Positions 1 through 7,531 of a DNA stretch of 36,955 bases are shown here, one piece after another (position 1 is the first letter of the stretch; the number at the start of each line of letters is the position of its first letter). A program made the position numbers and the translations under genes. The DNA is from Croceibacterium salegens (GTDB taxonomy: Bacteria > Pseudomonadota > Alphaproteobacteria > Sphingomonadales > Sphingomonadaceae): the NCBI RefSeq assembly GCF_009827435.1, contig NZ_WTYM01000039.1, positions 1 to 36,955 of the forward strand, written 5' to 3'. Below the pieces are notes generated by a model. It had not been told where the DNA came from, did no database searches, and worked only from the letters and a program-made list of their open reading frames with translations.

Positions 1-638
1 CGGGCGTCGAAGGCGTCGCGGGCACCGGAAACAGCGCCAGCGATTTCGCCAGCAGGATCGGCGGCGTCGGTGGCGCTCCAGCTCAAGCGCGCAGCGACGT
101 CGATCCCAAGACCACCGTCACCCAAGGCACCATGATCCCGGCGATCCTCGAGACCGCGATCAACACCGATGTGCCGGGTTATGTCCGCGCCGTCGTTAGC
201 CAGGACGTCCGCAGCTTCGACGGCAGCCGCGTGCTGGTGCCGCGTTCGAGCCGCCTGATTGGACAGTACCAGTCGGGCCTGCAGGGCGGGCAGAAGCGCG
301 CCTACGTCATCTGGACGCGCCTGATCCGGCCCGATGGCGTTTCGGTCAATCTTTCCTCGCCCGCCACCGGGTTCGACGGTTCGACCGGTCTTGAAGGCAA
401 GGTCAACAGCCACTTCTTCAAGCGCTTCGGCTCTGCGATGCTCCTGTCGGTGATTGGAGGACTCAGTACGATCGCTACGGGCGGAGCAGGCTTGATTGTC
501 GGCGGCAGTCAGAGTGCGGCTGCGGCAGCAGTTCAGCAAGGCAATGATATCGGCCCGACGGTGCGGGTGCGCCAGGGCGAACCGATCCGGGTGTTCACCG
601 CGCGCGACCTCGACTTCAGCCGCGTTCCGCGCATCTGA
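1..638 (+). CDS. virB10: VirB10/TrbI-family type IV secretion protein, C-terminal part (5' end outside the window)
   Basis: The reading frame is open from base 3 and ends at TGA 636-638, so this is the last roughly 210 residues of a longer protein. After a Gly/Ala/Ser-rich stretch comes the VirB10/TrbI C-terminal beta-barrel signature: TQGTMIPAILETAINTDVPG, then VLVPRSSRLIGQY, then a hydrophobic segment (SAMLLSVIGGLS) that fits the antenna helix crossing the outer membrane. In this family the protein spans the envelope, linking inner-membrane ATPases to the outer-membrane core of the secretion channel. virB11 follows after 8 bp, as in many VirB/Trb operons. An internal ATG at 132 is not the start, because homologous sequence continues upstream of it. 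The frame is certain; the N-terminal cytoplasmic and transmembrane parts are missing. Confidence 0.9.
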   Translation, partial: GVEGVAGTGNSASDFASRIGGVGGAPAQARSDVDPKTTVTQGTMIPAILETAINTDVPGYVRAVVSQDVRSFDGSRVLVPRSSRLIGQYQSGLQGGQKRAYVIWTRLIRPDGVSVNLSSPATGFDGSTGLEGKVNSHFFKRFGSAMLLSVIGGLSTIATGGAGLIVGGSQSAAAAAVQQGNDIGPTVRVRQGEPIRVFTARDLDFSRVPRI

Positions 639-646
639 GTCAGAAA

Positions 647-1642
647 ATGGCGGCCGATATTCACAAGCTGGCGCCCGACGAGGGCGCGGTGGCGGGCAGC
701 GCCTACCTCGAGGCCTATCTCGGGCCGTTCCGGCAATGGCTCGACCGGGAAGGCGTGACCGAGATTCTCGTCAACCGGCCCGGCGAGGTCTGGATCGAGG
801 ACAGCAGTGCGTCCGGGATGGAGCGCGTCGAAGCGCCCGAGATCGACGACATGCTGGTCCAGCGGCTCGCCGAACAGGTCGCCCGCACCAGCCACCAGGG
901 CATCAACCGCGAGCATCCGCTGCTCGGCGCGACGCTGCCCGACGGCGCGCGCATCCAGTTCTGCGGTCCGCCCGCCACGCGCCGGCATTGGGCGATGGCG
1001 ATCCGCCGTCACTGCCGGCTCGACCTGCCGCTCGACGCCTATGACACCGGCCCCCTCACCGCCAATCGCGAACCGACGATGCCGGACCCTGCGGCCGAGC
1101 CGGTCGCCTACCTCCGCGCCGCCATCGCCGCGCGCAAGACGATCCTGATTTCCGGTGGTACGAGCACCGGCAAGACGACCTTCCTCAACGCCATGCTAGG
1201 TGAAATTCCCGCGGGCGAGCGCGTGGTGCTGGTCGAGGATACTCCCGAACTGCGGCTACCCGGCGCCAACGGCGTCGGTCTTGTCGCGGTCAAGGGCGAG
1301 CTGGGCGAAGCCAAGGTCACTGCCAACGAACTGCTTCAGGCCGCCCTGCGCCTGCGCCCCGACCGCATCGTGCTGGGCGAACTGCGCGGCGCGGAAAGCG
1401 TCAGCTTCCTGCGCGCGATCAACACCGGCCACCCTGGCAGCTTCTCAACGATCCATGCCAACAGCCTGCGCGGCGCGCTCGAACAGCTGGCGCTGATGGT
1501 CATGCAGACCGGCATCGGCCTGACCCGCGAAGACACGATCGAGTACGCCGCTTCAGTGATCGACGTGATCGTCCAGCTCGAACGCAGCGACGGCAAGCGC
1601 GGCATCGCCGCGATCGGGCGGAGCAAGGACCTGCTGGCCTGA
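647..1642 (+). CDS. virB11: VirB11-type type IV secretion ATPase
   Basis: A 331-residue protein, normal length for VirB11/TrbB hexameric traffic ATPases at the cytoplasmic face of the secretion channel. The N-terminal domain (about residues 15-140) precedes a RecA-like domain with Walker A GGTSTGKTT (170-178, Lys176), an Asp box VEDTPELRL, Walker B RIVLGELRG and the His box GHPGSFSTIHANS. All catalytic motifs look intact, so this should be an active ATPase. It starts 8 bp after virB10; no strong ribosome site is visible, so translation is probably coupled. It appears to be the last gene of its operon, because the next gene is convergent and only 18 bp away. Whether the system is conjugative or an effector exporter cannot be told from two genes. 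Confidence 0.92.
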   Translation: MAADIHKLAPDEGAVAGSAYLEAYLGPFRQWLDREGVTEILVNRPGEVWIEDSSASGMERVEAPEIDDMLVQRLAEQVARTSHQGINREHPLLGATLPDGARIQFCGPPATRRHWAMAIRRHCRLDLPLDAYDTGPLTANREPTMPDPAAEPVAYLRAAIAARKTILISGGTSTGKTTFLNAMLGEIPAGERVVLVEDTPELRLPGANGVGLVAVKGELGEAKVTANELLQAALRLRPDRIVLGELRGAESVSFLRAINTGHPGSFSTIHANSLRGALEQLALMVMQTGIGLTREDTIEYAASVIDVIVQLERSDGKRGIAAIGRSKDLLA

Positions 1643-1660
1643 CGCCCGGAGGAAGGGCGC

Positions 1661-1927
1661 TCAGCCCTTCTTCTTTTTCTTCTTGCCGGACTGGCCGGGG
1701 ATCTTGGCGAGCTTGCCGCTGCGCGCGGTCTTGCCCTTTTTCGATGGCTTCTTCTTCGCCTTGGCGACGACGGCTTCGGCCAGCCGCATGACTTCCGCCA
1801 CACGTGCGCGGATCGTTCGGTCGAGCACCGCCTGCGCCAACTGGCGATCGGTCATCGACGAGGTGTCGGGACGCACCGCGGCCTCCGCCGCAATGTCCGT
1901 CGCCATATCCCCCTGAGTTTCAGCCAT
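1661..1927 (-). CDS. Small lysine-rich hypothetical protein (88 aa)
   Basis: I do not recognise the family. The start at 1927 (MAETQGDM) has GGTGGGGAA a few bases upstream; a longer frame from 1999 exists but lacks such a site. Residues about 20-55 form a predicted helix (TDRQLAQAVLDRTIRARV) and the last 30 residues are very basic, ending in a run of six lysines and a glycine (KKKKKKG). The tail suggests binding to nucleic acid or polyphosphate, but that is inference. It lies 75 bp downstream of exopolyphosphatase on the same strand, with a stem-loop between them (1961-1980), and is convergent with virB11. Codon use resembles the neighbours, so it is probably a real gene. Confidence 0.6.
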   Translation of the reverse strand: MAETQGDMATDIAAEAAVRPDTSSMTDRQLAQAVLDRTIRARVAEVMRLAEAVVAKAKKKPSKKGKTARSGKLAKIPGQSGKKKKKKG

Positions 1928-1960
1928 TATGAGTTCCCCACCGTAAGACAGGGCCGCGTA

Positions 1961-1980
1961 TCGCCCGGCGTTCCGGGCGA
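1961..1980 (-). terminator. GC-rich stem-loop between exopolyphosphatase and the lysine-rich gene
   Basis: An 8-bp perfect stem (TCGCCCGG with CCGGGCGA) closes a 4-base loop. It sits about 20 bp after the exopolyphosphatase stop on the minus strand. There is no T tract after it on that strand, so it is at best a weak or factor-assisted terminator, or an mRNA-stabilising hairpin ahead of the lysine-rich gene. Confidence 0.3.
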
Positions 1981-2002
1981 GGTAAAGATAATGCCGCACC
2001 CG

Positions 2003-3532
2003 TCACATGAGTGTCAAATTTGCTCTCTTCGGCAAGCGCCGGTCGACCCTGATCTCGGCGTCCATGCCTAGCCATCCGGCGAGATTCTTGAGCTCGGTCT
2101 CTACGGGTTCGCCGAGCAGTTCCGCCCCGGTGCTGTCGAGGTCGAGCACCACGGTCTTGCCTTCCACCGTCAGCGAACTGCTGGCAAGCGAAGTGCGTGA
2201 TCCTCCGCCAAGACGGCGGCACAGGCGGATCGCGAGGCCCCAGCCGAGCGCCTCGTGAAGATCCTTCTCGTCTGCCAGTGCGAGCAGCTCGGACGGCAAG
2301 GCAGGCTTGTCGCAGGCCCCGACGAGCGCCGCAGCGATTCGTGCGCGGCCGGGCATGTCGAGCCCGATCCACCGCTTCTCCAGCGCCCAGTTGAGCGCAT
2401 GGCTCATGCGGATGTTCGGCTCCAGCCTTGCCGCGGCCTGCGCCAGCAAGGTCGCCGCCAGCCGCAAGCGCTCGCTCTTCGCGCCATCGCCGTTGGCCAC
2501 CGATGCGGTCCATCCCGCGATCATCGCCGCCTTCGAGATCGAGGCGCCGCGCGGCGCGGTGAAATACGCCATCCCGGCGAGCAGCGGATCCTGCCGCCGT
2601 GCCAGTTCGGGCAGGCGCTGATAGAGGATGCCTTCGCGCAGGCCCCATGAAGAAAACACCAGCTCGGTGGGGGCTAGTTCCGCCAACATGACCCGCAGCA
2701 GCGCCGCCGCATCGGGCAACGCCCCTGCGCGCAGGTTCGTGATCCCGCCCATTTCGCGCAGTGTCTCAGGGTCGGTGCGGACCAGTTTCTTGGCGATCTT
2801 GTCGGCTTCCTCGACCGGCAGTTGCAGCCAGTGCGGATCGCTGAGCGGATGGCCGGACGTGAGCATTGCGTACTTGGCGAAAGCGCGCCAGGTGCCGCCG
2901 ACCATGTAGAGCGGACCGGGGTGCGCCGCCGCCCAGCCGGCATTGTCGAATGCGCGGTGCACGGTGCGCTTGAACGAGGCCGAGCCTTTCTTGCGCAGCG
3001 CGCCAAGGCGCAATGTTCCGATCGACAAGCTCTCGCCGTGGTGATCCTGGCCGTTCTCGACCGAAACGAGTTCGAGGCTTCCCCCGCCAAGGTCGGCGAC
3101 GACTCCGTGCGCATCGGGAAACGCGGCGATGACGCCGGTGGCGGAGGCCCGCGCCTCTTCGTCGCCGCTCAGCAAGCGCGCATCGAGGCCGAGCTTGCGC
3201 ACCCGTTCGAGGAATTCGCCGCCATTCTTAGCATCGCGCACGGCCGCCGTGGCAACGACGTCGACCTGCTGCACGCCGAGGTCGGTGATGAGCGCGTTGT
3301 AGCGGCGCAGGGCGGCGAGCGCGAGTTCGGCCGACTTGTCGGGGATCAGCCCGGTATCGCCGATATCGCGGCCCAGCTTGGCCACGACCTTTTCGTTTAG
3401 GAAGGAATTGGGCGCCCGCGGCGGGCCGGAGTAGATGACCAGTCGAACGGTGTTTGAACCGATGTCGACGACCGCTCGGTCGGGCTTCGCACCATCGAGC
3501 TCAAGCGTTCCGGACGGCCAATGCGAACTCAC
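2003..3532 (-). CDS. ppx: Exopolyphosphatase / guanosine pentaphosphatase family (Ppx/GppA)
   Basis: A 509-residue member of the Ppx/GppA family, which removes terminal phosphate from polyphosphate or converts pppGpp to ppGpp in the cytoplasm. The ASKHA-fold phosphate-binding motifs are present: VVDIGSNTVRL near residues 21-31 and VVADLGGGSLELV near 145. The C-terminal part (about 310-509) looks like the HD-like helical domain of long Ppx proteins. I place the start at GTG 3532, because the frame upstream lies inside ppk and lacks family similarity. This GTG shares the sequence GTGA with the ppk stop, so the two genes are translationally coupled in the order ppk-ppx, the common arrangement. 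Substrate preference (polyP or pppGpp) cannot be decided; the ppk partner favours polyP. Confidence 0.9.
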   Translation of the reverse strand: MSSHWPSGTLELDGAKPDRAVVDIGSNTVRLVIYSGPPRAPNSFLNEKVVAKLGRDIGDTGLIPDKSAELALAALRRYNALITDLGVQQVDVVATAAVRDAKNGGEFLERVRKLGLDARLLSGDEEARASATGVIAAFPDAHGVVADLGGGSLELVSVENGQDHHGESLSIGTLRLGALRKKGSASFKRTVHRAFDNAGWAAAHPGPLYMVGGTWRAFAKYAMLTSGHPLSDPHWLQLPVEEADKIAKKLVRTDPETLREMGGITNLRAGALPDAAALLRVMLAELAPTELVFSSWGLREGILYQRLPELARRQDPLLAGMAYFTAPRGASISKAAMIAGWTASVANGDGAKSERLRLAATLLAQAAARLEPNIRMSHALNWALEKRWIGLDMPGRARIAAALVGACDKPALPSELLALADEKDLHEALGWGLAIRLCRRLGGGSRTSLASSSLTVEGKTVVLDLDSTGAELLGEPVETELKNLAGWLGMDAEIRVDRRLPKRANLTLM

Positions 3533-5697
3533 GACGCCGCCCCTCGCTTCAGCGTGAGCTTGGGCACGCTCGCGTCGTCGATCGCGGTTCCGCGACCGGA
3601 CAGGCTGGGATTGTTCATGAAATAGGCATGCAGGTTGAAGCCCGGCTCCCCCGGTTCGGGTTCGATACGGCAATAACGCCCATCGGGCTGCAAGCGCCAG
3701 CTCAGTTCGTTGTCGAGCAGGTTGGCGAGCAACACCTGGTTGAGCACCTGGTCGTGCACCGTGCGGTTGCGCAACGGGACCAGCACCTCGACCCGCCGGT
3801 CGAGATTGCGCGACATCGCATCGGCTGAGGAGATGAACAGCTTGGCCCGCGCACTCGGCAGGCTGTAGCCGTTGGCAAAAGCCCAGATGCGGCTGTGCTC
3901 GAGGAAGCGGCCGATGATCGATTTGACCCTTATGTTTTCCGACAATCCGGGTACGCCGGGGCGCAGGCAGCAGTTCCCGCGGATGACGAGATCGATCTGA
4001 ACCCCGGCGCGGCTGGCGGCGTATAGGCGGTCGATCACGCCCTTCTCCGTAATCGCGTTGAGCTTGGCCCAGATGGCCGCCGGACGCCCTTCCTGCGCGT
4101 TCTCGATCTCGCGGTCGATCAGCTCGTAGAGCCGCTCACGCAGGTCGATCGGCGAAATGGCGATCTGTTCGGTTCGCGGCGGCTCGACGTACCCGGTCAC
4201 GAAATTGAACAGCCGGCCGGCATCGCGGCCGAAGCGCGGATCGGCGGTGAAGAAGCTGAGGTCGGTGTAAACCTTGGTCGTCACCGGGTGATAGTTGCCG
4301 GTGCCGAAATGGCAGTAGGTGCGATAGCCTTCGTCTTCGCGCCGTACGACCATCGACACCTTGGCGTGGGTCTTCCAGTCGACGAAGCCGTAGATCACCT
4401 GGATGCCGGCGCGTTCGAGCTGTCCCGCCCAGTGCAGGTTCTGCTCCTCGTCGAAACGCGCCTTGAGTTCGACCACTGCGGTGACCGATTTGCCTGCCTC
4501 GGCTGCCTCGATCAGCGCGTTGATGACCGGCGACTGGTTGCCCGCCCGGTAGAGGGTCTGCTTGATCGACACGACCGCCGGGTCGGCCGCGGCCTGGCGC
4601 AGGAAGTCGACCACCACCTCGAAGCTTTCGTAGGGGTGGTGGATGACGATGTCCTTCGCCCGGATGGCAGCGAAGCAGTCGCCGTCGTGCTCCATCACCC
4701 GCTCGGGATAGCGCGGCGTATAGGGCTTGAACTTGAGGTCGGGCCGGTCGAGCGCGTCGACGATTCCCGACAGGCCACCGATGCCCAGCATGCCCTCGGT
4801 CTTGGTGATCAGCGCCTCTTCGAGGCCGAGCTGCTCGCGCAGCAAGGCTTCGGCCGCACGGTCGAAATCGCCGTCGAGTTCGAGCAGGATGACCCGTCCG
4901 CGGCGGCGGCGCTGGATCGCGGTGCGGAAGTAGCGGACGAGGTCTTCGGCTTCTTCCTCGATCTCGATGTCGCTGTCGCGCAGCACCCGGAACACGCCGC
5001 TGCCCTCGACCTTGAAACCGGGGAACAGGAGATGGGCGTGGCGGCTGATGACGCTCTCGATCGGGATGAACGTCTGCTCTTCGCCCGGCACGCGGACGAA
5101 GCGTGGCATGCCAGACGGCACCAGCACCATCTCGACCAGCGAGGCGTCGTCGGCCTTGCGCGTCAACTTGAACAGCACGCCCATACCCATGTTGGCGACG
5201 AACGGGAACGGGTGCGCCGGATCGATCGCCTGCGGGGTGAGGACGCGGCTGATCTGGTCCTCGAAATACTTGCGCAGCTTGCGCTGGGCATCGGGCTTGA
5301 GCGAAGTGCCGTCGCTTATCTGCACACCTTCGTCGGCTAGGCTGCGGCGCAGGTCGGCAAGCGCGTCATGCTGGCCGGTCTCGAGATCGCGGACCCGGCG
5401 ACGGATTTCGGCGAGCTGTTGCGACGGGGGCTTGCCGTCGATCGAGAAGGCCTCGATCCCGCGATAGACCTGGCCGACGAGGCCGGCGACGCGGATCATC
5501 AGGAACTCGTCGAGGTTGCTGCCGGAAATCGACAGGAAGCGGAGCCGTTCGAGCAGCGGATATTTCGGGTTGCAGGCTTCGGCGAGGACGCGATCGTTGA
5601 ACGCCAGCCAGCTCAGTTCGCGATTGAAATAGCGATCGGCGGAGCGAGCGGCGGCTCCTCCGGATTGGTCGCGGCCCGTGGGATTGCTCATTTCCAT
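3529..5697 (-). CDS. ppk: Polyphosphate kinase 1
   Basis: A 722-residue PPK1, the membrane-associated enzyme that reversibly polymerises the gamma-phosphate of ATP into polyphosphate. The N-terminal domain opens with YFNRELSWLAFNDRVL. The catalytic phospholipase-D-like domains carry the autophosphorylated histidine in HFGTGNYHP (His463) and the second conserved histidine in FLEHSRI (His601). Length and domain order are complete. An ATG at 5691 is an alternative start two codons in; neither has a strong ribosome site. ppx follows through a GTGA overlap. The 56 bp upstream hold one TTGTCAC half-site resembling half a Pho box but no convincing second half. The 5'-nucleotidase ends 57 bp upstream on the same strand. 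Confidence 0.96.
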   Translation of the reverse strand: MEMSNPTGRDQSGGAAARSADRYFNRELSWLAFNDRVLAEACNPKYPLLERLRFLSISGSNLDEFLMIRVAGLVGQVYRGIEAFSIDGKPPSQQLAEIRRRVRDLETGQHDALADLRRSLADEGVQISDGTSLKPDAQRKLRKYFEDQISRVLTPQAIDPAHPFPFVANMGMGVLFKLTRKADDASLVEMVLVPSGMPRFVRVPGEEQTFIPIESVISRHAHLLFPGFKVEGSGVFRVLRDSDIEIEEEAEDLVRYFRTAIQRRRRGRVILLELDGDFDRAAEALLREQLGLEEALITKTEGMLGIGGLSGIVDALDRPDLKFKPYTPRYPERVMEHDGDCFAAIRAKDIVIHHPYESFEVVVDFLRQAAADPAVVSIKQTLYRAGNQSPVINALIEAAEAGKSVTAVVELKARFDEEQNLHWAGQLERAGIQVIYGFVDWKTHAKVSMVVRREDEGYRTYCHFGTGNYHPVTTKVYTDLSFFTADPRFGRDAGRLFNFVTGYVEPPRTEQIAISPIDLRERLYELIDREIENAQEGRPAAIWAKLNAITEKGVIDRLYAASRAGVQIDLVIRGNCCLRPGVPGLSENIRVKSIIGRFLEHSRIWAFANGYSLPSARAKLFISSADAMSRNLDRRVEVLVPLRNRTVHDQVLNQVLLANLLDNELSWRLQPDGRYCRIEPEPGEPGFNLHAYFMNNPSLSGRGTAIDDASVPKLTLKRGAAS

Positions 5698-5753
5698 CGC
5701 GTGACGAATTTGGGCTTCGCCGAGATATGTGACAAGTCGATTACAATACCCCC

Positions 5754-7439
5754 CTATGGGGTGAGGTTTTCGACCCTTGTATCATGCGGCGCGGCAACTC
5801 CTTCGGCAAGATAGGCTGCGAGGGCATCGAGATCGCTGACCCCGCCGGCGACAGGCTTGGCCTTGGCGAGAAAATCGAATCCGTCCCCGCCTCCTGCGAT
5901 GAAATTGTTAGCCGCGACCCGATAGGTCGCCGCCGGATCGATCGGCTTGCCGTCGAGCGTCAGGCTGACGAGGCGCGATCCCGCCGTGCGGGAATAGTCA
6001 AAGGAATAGCGCAGGTTGGCGGACGGGATCAGCAAGGCCTTCTGCCGTTCGATGTCGCTCCGCGCCAATGCGGTTTCGAGGCCGGCAATCAAGGCTGACC
6101 CGCTAACCTCGAGTATCCCGAGCGTATTTCCGAACGGCTGAAGAGCAAAGATCTGGCCGAAGGTCACCGTGCCGTCGGGGGCCGGATCGAATGTCGTGCG
6201 AATGCCGCCGCGGTTCATCAGTGCAAATTGCGCACCGCCATCCGACTCGCCACGCGTCGCGGCGAACTGCGCGTCGGCGACGAGGTAGTCGATCGGCCGA
6301 TAGAATGCATCGGGGTCCGAAGCGAGCGAACCGTCGATTGTGCCGACCACGCGCGCCGCCTCGCCAGCGCTGCTGGCGACGTAGCGCTGGACGATCGCCG
6401 CGACGTCGGCCTGCTCGCCGGCGGCACCGGTAACCGGGACATTGTGCGCGGCCATGGAAACGATAGTGTCGCTCACCGGATCGACCGTCAGTTCGATGTC
6501 GGTGACGAAGTAGCCGTACTTGCCCGCCGAGGTGACCAGCCGATTGCTGCCGTCGCTGGCGGGAATCTCGCAGGCATAGGCCTTGTGCGTATGGCCGGTG
6601 ACGACCAGCCTGATCTTCGGATCGAGCCGGGCCAGCACTGGCAACAGCGCCCCGTCGAGATCGGGGCAGCCGGTCTCGTTGTAGATCGGCATCGGGTCCA
6701 GGCCCTGGTGGATCAGCAGGACTACGGCATCGACGCCCTGCGCCCGCATTCGCGCGGCCTCGGCGTTGGCGGTGTCGGCCTCGTCTGCGAAGCGATAACC
6801 GCGCGTCCCGCTCGGCGAGACGAGCAGGCTGGTGCCGGTAAGCGTCATCCCGATGAAGGCGATCGTCACTTTGCCGACCTGCCGCACGGTCGAGGCCGGG
6901 AACAGCGATTGCCCTGCATCGTCGAGCACGTTGCCGGCGAGATAGGTGAAGCGCGCGCCTTCGAACGGGCTGTCGAGCTGGCACGGCATGAGCCGCCCGA
7001 GCGGTTCGCCGCCGTTGCAGCCGCCCGATTGCATGCGCTTGAGCTCGATCGTGCCCTTGTCGAACTCATGGTTGCCGACCGATGCAACGGCCAGCCCCAT
7101 GCGGTTGAGCGCCATGATCGTGGGCTCGTCGAGATAGAGTGCCGAGGACAGTTGGCTCGCCCCGATCAGGTCGCCGGCAGCCACGGTGATCGTCGCGGCA
7201 TGGCCGGCACGCAGAGCCGCCAACTCTGCACCGAGACGCGCCGCTCCGCCCAGCGAATCCTTGGCCATCTCACCTGTGGCGCTGTGGTATTCCTCAGAAC
7301 CGGGCGGAACTTCGAGGCTGCCGTGAAAGTCGTTGAGCGCGAGAATCTGGACACGTTCGGGCGTCGGTGCGGTGGGAACGGTCGCGCAGCCCGCCAGCGC
7401 GAGCGCAACGGCGAGCAGACCCGAAACCCTCACACCCAT
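5754..7439 (-). CDS. Lipoprotein 5'-nucleotidase / 2',3'-cyclic phosphodiesterase family (UshA-like)
   Basis: A 561-residue exported metallophosphatase. I chose ATG 7439 because GGGAGAG lies just upstream and it gives a clean lipoprotein signal ending in LALAGC (lipidated Cys18). The N-terminal metallophosphatase domain shows the dinuclear metal motifs LNDFHG (Asp37, His39), GDLIGAS, GNHEFDKG and VTGHTHKAY; the C-terminal half is the nucleotide-binding domain with NRGGIRT and FGNTL. UshA-type enzymes release phosphate and nucleosides from extracytoplasmic nucleotides. It lies 92 bp downstream of the TonB receptor and upstream of ppk, all on one strand, which fits phosphate scavenging feeding polyphosphate storage. 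A hairpin at 7467-7504 separates it from the receptor, so it may have its own promoter or depend on read-through. Exact substrate is unknown. Confidence 0.9.
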   Translation of the reverse strand: MGVRVSGLLAVALALAGCATVPTAPTPERVQILALNDFHGSLEVPPGSEEYHSATGEMAKDSLGGAARLGAELAALRAGHAATITVAAGDLIGASQLSSALYLDEPTIMALNRMGLAVASVGNHEFDKGTIELKRMQSGGCNGGEPLGRLMPCQLDSPFEGARFTYLAGNVLDDAGQSLFPASTVRQVGKVTIAFIGMTLTGTSLLVSPSGTRGYRFADEADTANAEAARMRAQGVDAVVLLIHQGLDPMPIYNETGCPDLDGALLPVLARLDPKIRLVVTGHTHKAYACEIPASDGSNRLVTSAGKYGYFVTDIELTVDPVSDTIVSMAAHNVPVTGAAGEQADVAAIVQRYVASSAGEAARVVGTIDGSLASDPDAFYRPIDYLVADAQFAATRGESDGGAQFALMNRGGIRTTFDPAPDGTVTFGQIFALQPFGNTLGILEVSGSALIAGLETALARSDIERQKALLIPSANLRYSFDYSRTAGSRLVSLTLDGKPIDPAATYRVAANNFIAGGGDGFDFLAKAKPVAGGVSDLDALAAYLAEGVAAPHDTRVENLTP

Positions 7440-7466
7440 CGAACTCTCCCGCGAAATCAGATCAAA

Positions 7467-7504
7467 GGGGGGACGGCCGTGCCTTGCGGTACCGCCATCC
7501 CCCC
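7467..7504 (-). terminator. Long stem-loop after the TonB receptor gene
   Basis: On the minus strand GGGGGGA pairs with TCCCCCC (7-bp stem, 24-base loop), followed by TTTGATCTGATTT. Inside the loop is a perfect 10-bp palindrome, GCGGTACCGC (7486-7495). The position, 27 bp after the receptor stop and 27 bp before the 5'-nucleotidase start, fits an intrinsic terminator or an attenuating structure in a shared mRNA. Confidence 0.5.
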
Positions 7505-7531
7505 GAAAACTACAGCATTCGCTACAGCGGA

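Noticed and set aside
1-1642. Integrative element or att site at the left edge, suggested by type IV secretion genes
   Set aside because: No integrase, tRNA, direct repeat or base-composition shift is visible within the window.
5698-5753. Pho-box half-site (TTGTCAC) upstream of ppk
   Set aside because: The second 7-mer at the expected spacing (CTCGGCG) does not match.
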